Part shown: one piece after another, positions 17,396-27,217 of the stretch | Position numbering within the stretch: position 1 is the stretch's first letter | Layout of the letters: each line of letters opens with the position of its first letter | Assembly (NCBI GenBank): GCA_913064775.1 | Contig: CAJYAD010000004.1 | Span: 124,001 to 188,000 of the forward strand | Reading direction: 5' to 3' | DNA: 64,000 bases | Source of the DNA: an uncultured Albidovulum sp. | GTDB lineage: Bacteria > Pseudomonadota > Alphaproteobacteria > Rhodobacterales > Rhodobacteraceae | Notes under the pieces: model-generated | Seen by the model: the letters and a program-made list of their open reading frames with translations, nothing else | Databases searched by the model: none | What the model was told of the DNA's origin: nothing | Position numbers and translations under genes: made by a program

Positions 17396-18361
17396 ATGTC
17401 CGAAAACACCCCCGACGCCCCCGTTCTTGTCGCCGATATTGGCGGCACCAATACCCGCGTCGCGCTGGCCGATGGCCGGGTGGTGCGCCCGGCGTCCGTG
17501 CGCCGGTTCCGCAATGCCGATTATCCCGGGCTGGAGCCGCTGCTGGGGGAGTATCTGGCCGAAGCTCAGATCGCTTGCGGCGGCGCCTGCATCGCCGCGG
17601 CGGGCCCGGTGCGCAACGGCGTGGCGCGGATGACCAACCTGCCCTGGGTGATGGACGGCGCGCTGCTGACGCGTGCCACTGGCAGCACCCGGGTGGCGAT
17701 CCTCAACGATCTGCAGGCCCAGGGCCATGCGCTGGGCCATCTCGCACCCGGGGCGCTGCGCGAGATCATCCCCGGCGCGCCGGCCCGGGCCGGCAGCGCA
17801 CCCGCGCGGCTGGTGGTGGGGGTTGGCACCGGCTTCAACGCCGCCGTGGTGCATGATCTGGCCGGCGGGCGGCGGCTGGTCACCGCCTCGGAATGCGGCC
17901 ATGCCAGCCTGCCGCTGCGCGACGAGGCCGATCTGGCACTGGCCCGCGCCATCGGCGGCGCCGATGGCTTCGCCGGCGTCGAGGAGGTGCTTTCGGGCCG
18001 CGGGCTGGAGGCGCTTTACCGCGTCACCGCCGGCGGTCGGGCGCGCCCCGCCGCCGAGATCATGCAAGGGTTCGAGGCCGGCACCGATCCGGTGGCCGAG
18101 AAGACCGCGCGCCATTTCGTGCGCTTTCTGGGCGCGGTGACCGGGGATCTGGCGCTGATCCACCTGCCCTTTGGCGGGATCTATCTGTGCGGCGGCGTGG
18201 CGCGTGCCTTCGCGCCGCATCTGGCGCGGCTGGGCTATCCGGCGGCCTTTGCCGACAAGGGGCGTTTTTCGGACATGGTGAAGGATTTCGCGGTCCGGGT
18301 GATCGAGGATGATTACGCCGCCCTCACCGGCTGCGCCGCCCATCTGGCCGCGCAGGGCTGA
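17396..18361 (+). CDS. glk: Glucokinase
   Basis: A 321-residue protein of the E. coli-type Glk family (PF02685). LVADIGGTNTRVAL is the ATP phosphate-binding motif. NLPWVMDG, ILNDLQAQGHALGHL (with catalytic-region Asn-Asp), VGVGTGFNAAVVH and GGIYLCGGVARAF follow the family order. It phosphorylates glucose with ATP in the cytosol. ATG 17396 matches the family N-terminus, although the upstream ribosome site is weak. It converges with pgm only 28 bp away, so both enzymes of glucose-6-phosphate/glucose-1-phosphate metabolism are side by side on opposite strands. Confidence 0.93.
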   Translation: MSENTPDAPVLVADIGGTNTRVALADGRVVRPASVRRFRNADYPGLEPLLGEYLAEAQIACGGACIAAAGPVRNGVARMTNLPWVMDGALLTRATGSTRVAILNDLQAQGHALGHLAPGALREIIPGAPARAGSAPARLVVGVGTGFNAAVVHDLAGGRRLVTASECGHASLPLRDEADLALARAIGGADGFAGVEEVLSGRGLEALYRVTAGGRARPAAEIMQGFEAGTDPVAEKTARHFVRFLGAVTGDLALIHLPFGGIYLCGGVARAFAPHLARLGYPAAFADKGRFSDMVKDFAVRVIEDDYAALTGCAAHLAAQG

Positions 18362-18389
18362 GCCCCCCCGCCTCGCCCCGCGCGCCCCT

Positions 18390-20150
<1,761 letters not shown>

Positions 20151-20220
20151 CTACGGAAACTCCGCCTTCCCTCGGCCCCGGCCGGCCCCTATCGTGCCAC
20201 CACCACCGCAGGAGAACGCC

Positions 20221-20676
20221 ATGTCACAGCCCCCGCTGACCATCCGCCCCCTGATCGCCACGGACGAGGCCGCATGGCGCAGGCTCTGGACCGGCTATCT
20301 GGTCTATTACGAAACCCGCGTGCCCGAAGCGGTCTATCAAAGCACCTTCGCGCGGCTGCTGTCCGGCGAGGATCACGAATTTAACGGCCTGATCGCACTT
20401 CTCGGCGAGCAGCCCGTGGGCCTTGTCCATTACCTCTTCCACCGCCATTGCTGGAAGGTCGAGAACGTCTGCTACCTGCAGGATCTGTTCACCGACCCCG
20501 AGGCACGCGGCAAGGGCGTGGCGCGGGCGCTGATTGAGGCCGTTTACGCCCGCGCCGACGCCGCCGGCGCGCCTGCGGTCTATTGGCTCACCCAGGAATT
20601 CAACTATCCGGGCCGGATGCTCTATGACAAGGTCGGGGTGAAGACGCCCTTCATCCGCTACAACCGGCCCGCATGA
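20221..20676 (+). CDS. GNAT-family N-acetyltransferase
   Basis: A 151-residue acetyltransferase. LTIRPLIATDEAAWRRLWTGYLVYY is the first strand-helix unit, and LQDLFTDPEARGKGVARALIEAVYARA contains motif A, the acetyl-CoA pyrophosphate loop (RGKGVA). The C-terminus QEFNYPGRMLYDKVG carries the conserved Asn/Tyr end. It transfers an acetyl group from acetyl-CoA to an unknown amine. ATG 20221 has AGGAGAACGCC upstream. Its stop overlaps the start of the DUF2927 lipoprotein gene (ATGA at 20673-20676), making it the first gene of the six-gene operon ending at 24418. Confidence 0.9.
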   Translation: MSQPPLTIRPLIATDEAAWRRLWTGYLVYYETRVPEAVYQSTFARLLSGEDHEFNGLIALLGEQPVGLVHYLFHRHCWKVENVCYLQDLFTDPEARGKGVARALIEAVYARADAAGAPAVYWLTQEFNYPGRMLYDKVGVKTPFIRYNRPA

Positions 20677-22079
20677 TCCAACCCGTCCGCGCCCGCCCGA
20701 CCCTGCCGCGATCCGCCCCCGCCGTCGCGCTTGGGCTGCTGCTGGCGGGCTGCGCGCTGGCACCGGAGGCGGGCCAGCCCCCCGGCGCCGAGGCGCCCAC
20801 GACCCGCGCCGCCCCCCGCCCCACGATCCCGCTGCCGCCGATGAAGCGCTTCGGCCCCTACCGACCGCAGCCCGTGACCCTTAGCAACACCGACATCGCG
20901 CGCGATTTCCTCGACCTCAGCTTCAGTCTGGAAAGCGGCCGCCCGCTGCCCTGGATGAGCCGCTTCAACGGCCCCGTCACCCTGACCCTGCGCGGCCCGG
21001 TGCCGGCAACCGCGCCGCGCGATCTGGACGCGCTGCTGGCGCGGCTGCGGACCGAGGCGCATATCCCGATCCACCGCACCGACGGCGCGGCCAATATCAC
21101 CGTCGAGTTCCTGCCCCGCGCCCAGATGCAGGCGCTGGCCCCGCAGGCGGCCTGTTTCGTGGCGCCCTCGGTCAGCTCCTGGGCAGAGTTTCGCCGCGCG
21201 CGGGGGTCGGCGGGGGCCCATTGGGCCGCGCTCGACCAGCGCCGCCAACTGGCCGTCTTCATCCCCTCCGACACCAGCCCGCAAGAGGTGCGCGACTGCC
21301 TGAACGAGGAAATCGCCCAGGCGCTGGGGCCGCTCGACGATCTTTACCGGCTGACCGATTCCGTCTTCGACGACGACAATTTCCAGAACGTGCTGACCGG
21401 CTTCGACATGCTGATGCTGCGCCTCTATTACGCGCCGGAGCTGCCCAGCGGCACCACCCGCGCCGAGGCCGCCCAGCGCCTGCCGGCGTTGCTGGCGCGG
21501 ATCAACCCCCGCGGCCAGACCATCGCGCCGCGCCCGGCGCCCGCCCCCACGCCGCGCGCCTGGATCTCGGCCGTTGAGGCCGCACTTGGCGCCCAATCGG
21601 GCGAGGCCCGCCGCCGCGCCGCCGCCCAAAGGGCCGTGGCGATCGCCCAGTCCGAGGGCTGGCAAGACGCGCGCATGGCGTTCTCGCTGTTCGTGCTGGG
21701 CCGGATCGAGCGGGTCGACGACCCCGAGGCCGCGCTGCAGGCGTTGCGTGCCGCCCGCGCGCTTTATGCCCGCCTGCCCGACACCACCGTCCAGCGCGCC
21801 CATGTCGACATGCAGCTGGCCGCCTATGCGCTGGCCGCCGAACAGCCCGACCGCGCGCTGAAGCTGATCGACAGCGCCCGCCCGGTGGCAGAACGGGCCC
21901 AGAACGCGGCCCTTCTGGCGACGCTGCTATTGATGCGGTCGGATGCGCTGATGATGCAGGGGCAGCGCGCCGCGGCGCGGGCAGCGCGGCTCGACAGTAT
22001 CGGCTGGGCGCGCTATGGCTTTGGGACCGAGCGCGCCATCCTGCAGCGGATGAAGCAGATCGCCAGTCTGTCCAACTGA
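20673..22079 (+). CDS. DUF2927 domain lipoprotein
   Basis: A 468-residue envelope protein. VALGLLLAGC is a lipoprotein signal ending in a lipobox, so it is probably anchored after lipidation of the cysteine near residue 27. A Pro-rich linker follows, then the DUF2927 domain (about residues 65-260; FLDLSFSLESGRPLPWMSRFNGPVTL, CLNEEIAQALGPLDDLYRLTDSVFDDDNFQ, LTGFDMLMLRLYY). The HxxxE-like helix CLNEEIAQ and the zincin-like spacing suggest a metalloprotease-like fold, which I infer only. Residues about 290-460 look like alpha-helical TPR-like repeats. The gene overlaps GNAT by 4 bp and precedes a small membrane protein by 24 bp. Function is unknown; the family is mostly found in Rhodobacterales. 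Confidence 0.82.
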   Translation: MIQPVRARPTLPRSAPAVALGLLLAGCALAPEAGQPPGAEAPTTRAAPRPTIPLPPMKRFGPYRPQPVTLSNTDIARDFLDLSFSLESGRPLPWMSRFNGPVTLTLRGPVPATAPRDLDALLARLRTEAHIPIHRTDGAANITVEFLPRAQMQALAPQAACFVAPSVSSWAEFRRARGSAGAHWAALDQRRQLAVFIPSDTSPQEVRDCLNEEIAQALGPLDDLYRLTDSVFDDDNFQNVLTGFDMLMLRLYYAPELPSGTTRAEAAQRLPALLARINPRGQTIAPRPAPAPTPRAWISAVEAALGAQSGEARRRAAAQRAVAIAQSEGWQDARMAFSLFVLGRIERVDDPEAALQALRAARALYARLPDTTVQRAHVDMQLAAYALAAEQPDRALKLIDSARPVAERAQNAALLATLLLMRSDALMMQGQRAAARAARLDSIGWARYGFGTERAILQRMKQIASLSN

Positions 22080-22103
22080 CCTCGCGCGCGGCAAGGAGGG
22101 TCC

Positions 22104-22268
22104 ATGATCGTCATCGCCGGAGTGGTTCTTGGCGGCCTCTGGGGCGCGATGCTGGCGCGGCGGCGCGGCGGCGCCCGGCTGGACATCGCCCAATATGCGG
22201 CGGTCTTCGCCATCCTCTTCGGGGTGCTCGGCATCATCGCCACGATCGTGCTGGAAAGGCTGCTCTGA
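22104..22268 (+). CDS. Small membrane protein, 54 residues
   Basis: A 54-residue protein starting at ATG 22104 with a strong AAGGAGGG site six bases upstream. Two hydrophobic segments, MIVIAGVVLGGLWGAML (1-17) and YAAVFAILFGVLGIIATIVL (31-50), flank a basic loop ARRRGGARLD, so it is predicted as a two-pass membrane protein with the loop in the cytosol. It sits between the DUF2927 lipoprotein gene and the vWA gene with 24-bp and 4-bp gaps, so it is part of that operon. I do not recognise a named family. Confidence 0.75.
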   Translation: MIVIAGVVLGGLWGAMLARRRGGARLDIAQYAAVFAILFGVLGIIATIVLERLL

Positions 22269-22272
22269 GACG

Positions 22273-23457
22273 ATGTTCGTGCCCTTCTTCGAAAATCTGC
22301 GCAAGGCCGGGGTGCCGGTCAGCCTGCGCGAATATCTGGTCTTCCTGGAAGGAATGCGCGCCGAATTGGCGCTTTACGATGTTGAGGCCTTCTACTACCT
22401 CGCCCGCCTGACCATGGTGAAGGACGAACGCCATATCGACCGCTTCGACCGCGCCTTCGCGGCCTCGTTCAAGGGCCTGCAGGAGATCCCGGTCGAGGCG
22501 GTGATCGAGGCGCTCGACCTGCCCGCCGACTGGCTGGCGAAGATGGCCGAAAAGCACCTGACCCCCGAGGAACGCGCCGAGATCAAGGCTCTGGGCGGCT
22601 TCGACAAGCTGATGGAGACCCTGCGCGAGCGCCTGAAGGAACAGCAGGGCCGGCATCAGGGCGGCAACAAATGGGTGGGCACCGCCGGCACCTCGCCCTT
22701 CGGCGCCTATGGCTACAACCCCGAGGGCGTGCGCATCGGCCAGAAAGAGGGCCGCCACGGCCGCGCCGTGAAGGTCTGGGACAAGCGCGAATTCCGCAAT
22801 CTCGACGACACGGTCGAGCTGGGCACCCGCAACATCAAGGTGGCGCTGAAACGGCTGCGCAAATGGGCCCGCGACGGCGCCGAGGAAGAGCTGGACCTTG
22901 ACGGCACCATCCGCGCCACGGCCGAGCACGGCTATCTGGATGTCCAGACCCGGCCCGAGCGGCGCAATGCGGTGAAGGTGCTGTTGTTTCTCGACGTCGG
23001 CGGCTCGATGGACCCTTTCGTCAAGGTGGTGGAGGAGCTGTTCAGCGCCGCCCGGGCCGAGTTCAAGCATCTGGATCACTTCTACTTCCACAATTGCCTT
23101 TATGAGGGCGTCTGGCGCGACAACCGCCGCCGCTGGGATGCGCAGATCTCGACCGCAGAGCTGCTGCGCACCTATGGCCATGATTACAAATGCATTTTCG
23201 TGGGCGACGCCAACATGTCGCCCTATGAGGTGACCCATCCGGGCGGCGCCAATGAGCACTGGAACCAGGAATCAGGCGCGGTCTGGCTGCAACGCGCGAT
23301 CCGGCAATGGCCCGCGTCGCTGTGGATCAACCCGACGCCGGAACGCTATTGGGACACCTCCCATTCGATCCGCCTGATCCACCAGATCTTCGAGAACCGC
23401 ATGGTCCCGATGACGCTGGAAGGCATCGGTCGCGGCATCCGCGAGCTAAGCCGCTGA
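22273..23457 (+). CDS. vWA-domain protein, CoxE-like
   Basis: A 394-residue cytosolic protein. The N-terminal half is helical (FFENLRKAGVPVSLREYLVFLEGM, the usual CoxE-like opening). Residues about 235-390 form a von Willebrand A domain with a MIDAS motif DVGGSMD (DxGxS), HFYFHNCLYEGVW and IFVGDANMSPYE. Proteins of this group normally work with a MoxR-type AAA ATPase in maturing metalloenzymes or assembling complexes. No MoxR gene is in the window, though its usual partner could be elsewhere. ATG 22273 lies 4 bp after the small membrane gene. The stop overlaps the next gene's CTG start. Confidence 0.87.
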   Translation: MFVPFFENLRKAGVPVSLREYLVFLEGMRAELALYDVEAFYYLARLTMVKDERHIDRFDRAFAASFKGLQEIPVEAVIEALDLPADWLAKMAEKHLTPEERAEIKALGGFDKLMETLRERLKEQQGRHQGGNKWVGTAGTSPFGAYGYNPEGVRIGQKEGRHGRAVKVWDKREFRNLDDTVELGTRNIKVALKRLRKWARDGAEEELDLDGTIRATAEHGYLDVQTRPERRNAVKVLLFLDVGGSMDPFVKVVEELFSAARAEFKHLDHFYFHNCLYEGVWRDNRRRWDAQISTAELLRTYGHDYKCIFVGDANMSPYEVTHPGGANEHWNQESGAVWLQRAIRQWPASLWINPTPERYWDTSHSIRLIHQIFENRMVPMTLEGIGRGIRELSR

Positions 23458-23816
23458 AGGCGCTGGCGCATCTGTGGCGCCATCACCGCGCCGCGCTGCT
23501 GGCCTTCGTGCTGGCCGCCTGTGTGACCCTGACCTTCGCGGTCCGCACCGTGGTTTTCGCGGTCTACTGGTCCGATCCCGCGCATCATGAACAGCCGCTG
23601 GCGGGCTGGATGACGCCGCGCTACATCGCGCGCTCCTGGCATGTGCCGCCGCAGGTGGTGCCGCAGGCGCTGGGGCTGGGGGCCGCGCAGAACCACCCCG
23701 AGCCGCTGGAGAAGCTGGCGCGCGACGCCGGGATCGCCCTGCCCGAGGCGATCGCCCGGGTCGAGGCGGCAATCGCGAAGGTGCAGACCTGGATGGACGG
23801 GGCCGCGAAACCATGA
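23454..23816 (+). CDS. Single-pass membrane protein of unknown function, probable CTG start
   Basis: About 120 residues. No ATG, GTG or TTG gives the complete N-terminus in this frame near the boundary; the CTG at 23454 overlapping the vWA stop (CTGA) is the most likely start, with translation coupled. A GTG farther in would remove half of the membrane helix. Residues about 13-35 (AALLAFVLAACVTLTFAVRTVVFAVYW) form one helix. The rest is probably periplasmic: SWHVPPQVVPQALGL and DAGIALPEAIARVEAAIAKV. The stop overlaps the DedA start (ATGA at 23813-23816), and the reading frame has the high-GC third-position bias of real genes. Family not recognised. Confidence 0.65.
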   Translation: MKALAHLWRHHRAALLAFVLAACVTLTFAVRTVVFAVYWSDPAHHEQPLAGWMTPRYIARSWHVPPQVVPQALGLGAAQNHPEPLEKLARDAGIALPEAIARVEAAIAKVQTWMDGAAKP

Positions 23817-24418
23817 CCGAAACCTTCCTGGCCCTGATCCCACAATACGGGCTTTGGCTGGTGGCGGCGACGACCTATCTGTCCTGCCTGGCGCTGCCGG
23901 TGCCCTCGTCGCTGATGATGCTGACGGCGGGGGGCTTCGTCGTCTCGGGCGATCTGCGGCTGCTGCCGACGCTGGCCGCGGCCTTCCTGGGCGCGGTGGC
24001 GGGCGATCAGACGGGATTCGCGCTGGGGCACCGGGGCGGGCCCGGGCTGATCGCGCGGCTAAGGACCCGTCCCCGCCGCGCCGCGCTGATCGCGCGGGCC
24101 GAGGCGCTGATGGTCCGGCACGGCGCGCTGGGGGTGTTCCTGTCGCGCTGGCTGTTCTCGCCGCTGGGCCCGTGGATGAACTTCGCCGCCGGCGGCGCGG
24201 GCCTGCCCTGGTCGCGCTTCACCCTCTCCGGCATCCTGGGAGAGGCGCTTTGGGTCGGGCTCTATGTCGGCGCGGGGATGATCTTCGCCGGCAACATCAC
24301 CGCGGCAAGCGAGGTTCTGGGATCCTCGCTGGGGCTGATCGCAGCGGGCACGGCGACGCTGGGGCTGGGCCTCTGGCTGCGCTGGGCGCTGCTGCACCAG
24401 CACCCGGACCGCCGCTAG
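23813..24418 (+). CDS. DedA-family membrane protein
   Basis: A 201-residue inner-membrane protein of the SNARE-associated/DedA family (PF09335). Motifs are LPVPSSLMMLTAGGFVVSGDL, GAVAGDQTGFALGHRGG and FLSRWLFSPLGPWMNFAAGGAGLPWSRF, with the conserved Gly-Asp and Arg residues. Four to five hydrophobic segments are visible. DedA proteins are linked to lipid (undecaprenyl-phosphate) flipping, membrane potential and drug resistance. It overlaps the preceding gene by 4 bp and ends only 6 bp from the convergent holin gene, without a visible terminator. It closes the six-gene operon. Confidence 0.9.
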   Translation: MTETFLALIPQYGLWLVAATTYLSCLALPVPSSLMMLTAGGFVVSGDLRLLPTLAAAFLGAVAGDQTGFALGHRGGPGLIARLRTRPRRAALIARAEALMVRHGALGVFLSRWLFSPLGPWMNFAAGGAGLPWSRFTLSGILGEALWVGLYVGAGMIFAGNITAASEVLGSSLGLIAAGTATLGLGLWLRWALLHQHPDRR

Positions 24419-24424
24419 GCGGGG

Positions 24425-24925
24425 CTATTTCCCCTTGCGCCAGTCTTCCAGCGCCGCATTCGGCGCATCTGCGCGTTCCCCGGTCGCGGCAGCCGGGCGT
24501 GGCCCCGCCACGGCGGCACCGGCCAGCCGCCCCCCGCGGAAATAATGCGCCTCACGGGCGCCGAAATAGAACGACACGATCGCCCCCAGCAGCCACCACA
24601 GCGGCTCTGGCACCTCCTGCAACCCGATCATCCGCTGGGCAAAGCTCGCGGGCGAGACCATCGCATAGACGAACAGCCCCAGCGTTCCGAACGCCAGCAT
24701 CGGGCGCGGCAGACGGTTGAGCGCATTGACGAAAACGTCGAACCAGCCCGCCCTTGGGGTGGCGAATTCGGCGCCGGCCTCGGCCAGGGCGGCAAGATAG
24801 GCCTCATGCGAGAGGGCCATCTCGCTTGTCTTGTTGGCGGTGAACACCTCGGCCACGCCGCGCGCGGCATTGCCGAAGGCGGTGGTTGCGGCGGCGCCGC
24901 CGAAAAGCTGGTTGATCAGGCCCAT
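24425..24925 (-). CDS. GTA-type holin (3-TM holin family)
   Basis: A 166-residue protein of the 3TM holin family linked to gene-transfer-agent release (PF11351). It opens MGLINQLFGGAAATTAFGNAARGVAEVF and has hydrophobic stretches RPMLAFGTLGLFVYAMVSP and LWWLLGAIVSFYFGAREAHYF, followed by an Ala/Pro-rich hydrophilic tail. In Rhodobacter capsulatus a homologous holin permeabilises the inner membrane so the endolysin can lyse the cell and release GTA particles. The start overlaps the endolysin gene's end by 10 bp, indicating a co-translated lysis cassette. No GTA capsid genes are in this window. Confidence 0.82.
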   Translation of the reverse strand: MGLINQLFGGAAATTAFGNAARGVAEVFTANKTSEMALSHEAYLAALAEAGAEFATPRAGWFDVFVNALNRLPRPMLAFGTLGLFVYAMVSPASFAQRMIGLQEVPEPLWWLLGAIVSFYFGAREAHYFRGGRLAGAAVAGPRPAAATGERADAPNAALEDWRKGK

Positions 24926-25524
24926 GCGGCTGTCCTTTGCTGAAATTCCGCCGCACTCAGGCGGTAGCGCGGCGCCATGAATTCCTCGGCGCGACGGATC
25001 CAGCCGCCCTTGGTCCCCGTCCGGGTGCGGGCGTATTTGCGGCTGGCGGGGCGGGCATCGGCGAGGCGGAAGTAGTAATTCCGCCGGGCGATCGCATAGG
25101 CATCGACGATGTGGCCCGGTGCCGCCGCCGCCGCCTGCGCCTGGGCGATGGTGCGCGGCCCCACCACGCCGTCATCGGCGCAGACCAGGCCCATATCGGT
25201 CAGCAGCCGCTGCAGGATGCGCACCGCATTGGCGCCCGCGTTCACATACATGTCGAAGACCGAGGGCTGAAGCACCTCGGGCAGCGCATCAAGCCGAGGC
25301 GCGCGGAAATAATGCTGCACGAAGATATCGACCGCCCGGGAACGGGTCAGCCGCCCCAGATCGCGGGCATCCACCTTGCCATCGCCGGTCAGATCGATCC
25401 CCAGCCGCTTCATCGTGGCCAGCGTCACGCCGTATTTCGTGGCCCCGCCGGGATCGTCGGGATCGTCGACATAACCGCCCTCACGCGCCACGATCCCCGC
25501 GGCGATCTCCTGAACTGTGGGCAT
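24916..25524 (-). CDS. GTA-type endolysin, holin-associated N-acetylmuramidase (GH108)
   Basis: A 202-residue muramidase. AREGGYVDDPDDPGGATKYGVT is the GH108 catalytic block with Glu15 as the presumed acid (EGGY). VDIFVQHYFRAPRLDAL and VFDMYVNAGANAVRILQRLL follow, then a C-terminal peptidoglycan-binding domain (PG_binding_3; DDGVVGPRTIAQAQ). A GDGKVDARDLGRLT insertion resembles an EF-hand-like loop. There is no signal peptide, so export depends on the adjacent holin. It starts at ATG 25524 after a GGGAGGG site. A near-perfect palindrome around GTTAAC lies 42 bp upstream. In R. capsulatus the equivalent pair is required for GTA release and is controlled by the GTA regulatory network. Confidence 0.87.
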   Translation of the reverse strand: MPTVQEIAAGIVAREGGYVDDPDDPGGATKYGVTLATMKRLGIDLTGDGKVDARDLGRLTRSRAVDIFVQHYFRAPRLDALPEVLQPSVFDMYVNAGANAVRILQRLLTDMGLVCADDGVVGPRTIAQAQAAAAAPGHIVDAYAIARRNYYFRLADARPASRKYARTRTGTKGGWIRRAEEFMAPRYRLSAAEFQQRTAAWA

Positions 25525-25565
25525 CGCGCCCTCCCGATCCGTTACAGACCGGACCAGACTCGCGC

Positions 25566-25583
25566 GGCAGCGTTAACGCCGCC
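25566..25583. promoter_or_regulatory. Palindrome upstream of the lysis cassette
   Basis: GGCAGCGTTAACGCCGCC is palindromic at eight of nine pairs, centred on GTTAAC, 42-59 bp before the endolysin ATG. It contains one TTAAC half of a CtrA-type site, but the second TTAA expected seven bases away is absent. It may be an operator for the lysis genes. Confidence 0.35.
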
Positions 25584-25660
25584 CGAGCAGGGCGTGCGGT
25601 GGGGGGGCATCCTGCGGCCGTTTCAGGCTGAGCCGCCCGCGCCGCACGGAAGATCGGGTA

Positions 25661-25757
25661 GGGAATTCTCGCCAAGAAAAAGCCCAAAAGGCCCCTCTTG
25701 CATTTCACTCTGGCCTAAATATCCCGGGGGCGCAGGGGGCAGAGCCCCCGCCGCTGA
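25661..25757. repeat. Dispersed bipartite inverted-repeat element, copy B
   Basis: Read on the minus strand: GC hairpin GGGGGC-TCT-GCCCCC, then CCCCCGGGATATTTAGGCCA and GAGTGAAATGC, a centre GAGGGGCCTTTTGGGC followed by TTTTT, then the inverted half TTCTTGGCGAGAATTCCC. It starts 27 bp after the ccmE stop, on the ccmE strand. The centre has the look of a short intrinsic terminator, so this copy may end ccmE transcription. Confidence 0.7.
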
Positions 25758-25783
25758 ACAGGGTGCCCCGCGCCAAGCGTCGC

Positions 25784-26233
25784 TCAGCTAGACCCTTTCG
25801 GCGCCACATAGGTGCCCTGCTTCTTCAGCGCGTCGATCACTTCCTTGGGCATATAGGTCGAATCGTGCTTGGCCAGGATCTCGCGGGCTTCAAACACGCC
25901 GTTCCTCATGTGGCCGGTGGCGATCATCCCCGTGCCTTCGGAAAACAGATCGGGCAGCACGCCGGTGTAATGCACCGGCACCGCCTTGTTGCCATCGCTG
26001 ACCTTGAAGGTGATGGTCTTGCCCTCGCCGCGCACCAGAGTGCCCTTCTCGACCAGCCCGCCGATGCGGAAGATCTCGTTCGCCGGCGGCATCTGCTCGG
26101 CGACCTGGGTGGGTGAGCGGAAGTAGTTGATCCCGCCGCGGAAGGCATAGCCGACCAGCGCGCTCGACAATGTCATCGCCACCGCCGCGACGATGATGAT
26201 CTGGATCCTGCGCTTCTTCTTCAGGCCCTTCAT
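25784..26233 (-). CDS. ccmE: Cytochrome c maturation haem chaperone CcmE
   Basis: A 149-residue protein. A short basic N-terminus is followed by one membrane anchor (IQIIIVAAVAMTLSSALVGYAF, residues 10-31), then the periplasmic OB-fold: IFRIGGLVEKGTLVRGEGKTITFKVSDGNKAVPVHYTGVLPDLFSEG. The haem-binding motif is KHDSTYMP with His123 and Tyr127, where haem is covalently held before transfer to the CcmFH ligase. It is required for all c-type cytochromes. No other ccm gene is adjacent. A bipartite repeat follows 27 bp after its stop. Confidence 0.95.
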   Translation of the reverse strand: MKGLKKKRRIQIIIVAAVAMTLSSALVGYAFRGGINYFRSPTQVAEQMPPANEIFRIGGLVEKGTLVRGEGKTITFKVSDGNKAVPVHYTGVLPDLFSEGTGMIATGHMRNGVFEAREILAKHDSTYMPKEVIDALKKQGTYVAPKGSS

Positions 26234-26369
26234 CGGCTCCTCCGCCTTCTCGCCCGGGCATCATAACGCGATATTGCCGCCTCGCCCAGAGGGTGCGGCC
26301 ATGCGTTGCATCCCACCCGCGCTAGACCTCCGCTCAGCCCCCGTTCGGGTCCCCGCTCAAGCCCCCGGC

Positions 26370-27182
26370 TCAGACCGCCTCAAAGCGGATCCGGTGGCGC
26401 AGGAATTGCGTCGCGCGCGAGGAAACGGAGTCCGGATTGCCGGTGGTCAGAAAGCGCGACACCTGCCCCGAGCCCTGCATGTCGGGGTGGCGCTGCAGAT
26501 AGTCGGCCAGGCTTTCGGCCACCAGATCGGCCTGGCTGAACACCGTCACATCGGGCCCCAGCGCCTGCTGGAAGGTCGCCTGCATCAGCGGATAATGGGT
26601 GCAGCCCAGCACCGCGGCTTCGGGCTGCGGCATCCGGCGCTTCAGGGCCTCGACATGGCTCTTCACCAGCGCCTCGGCCAGGATCTCGTCGCCCTGCTCG
26701 ATCGCGTCGACCACGCCGCCACAGGGCTGGGCCTCGACATCCACACCAATCGCGCGGAACGCCAGCTCGCGCTGAAAAGCGCGCGACGACACGGTCGCGG
26801 GCGTGGCGAACAGCGCCACATGTTTCACCGCGACCTCGCGCGGCGGGGAATTGTCACCCCACTGGCGTTCGGTCAGCGCCTCGATCAGCGGCACGAAAAC
26901 ACCCAGCACGCGCTTGTCTTCGGGCAGCCAGCTTTCCTGCATCCGGCGCAAGGCGGCAGCCGAGGCGGTGTTGCAGGCCAGGACCACCAGATCGCAGCCC
27001 TCGTCCCACAGCCGCTCAACTGCGGCGCAGGTGAGGTGGAAGATGTCGTCGGCATCGCGCACACCGTAAGGCGCGTGCAGGCTGTCGGCGAAATAGACGA
27101 AGGGCACATCGGGCAGACGGCGGGTCACCGCCTCTAGCACGGTCAGGCCGCCCAGACCGGAATCGAAAACGCCTACCGCCAT
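26370..27182 (-). CDS. murI: Glutamate racemase
   Basis: A 270-residue cytosolic enzyme that makes D-glutamate for peptidoglycan. [14 protein letters not shown] is the N-terminal substrate loop, [13 protein letters not shown] holds catalytic Cys70 and [11 protein letters not shown] holds catalytic Cys194. The start at ATG 27182 fits the family, with a GGGGGGCGCG stretch upstream; an earlier in-frame start at 27221 would add 13 residues. It lies 35 bp after the acyltransferase gene on the same strand. Confidence 0.94.
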   Translation of the reverse strand: MAVGVFDSGLGGLTVLEAVTRRLPDVPFVYFADSLHAPYGVRDADDIFHLTCAAVERLWDEGCDLVVLACNTASAAALRRMQESWLPEDKRVLGVFVPLIEALTERQWGDNSPPREVAVKHVALFATPATVSSRAFQRELAFRAIGVDVEAQPCGGVVDAIEQGDEILAEALVKSHVEALKRRMPQPEAAVLGCTHYPLMQATFQQALGPDVTVFSQADLVAESLADYLQRHPDMQGSGQVSRFLTTGNPDSVSSRATQFLRHRIRFEAV

Positions 27183-27217
27183 CGCGCCCCCCGCCTGCAG
27201 GCCGGGGCAAGCCCCTG

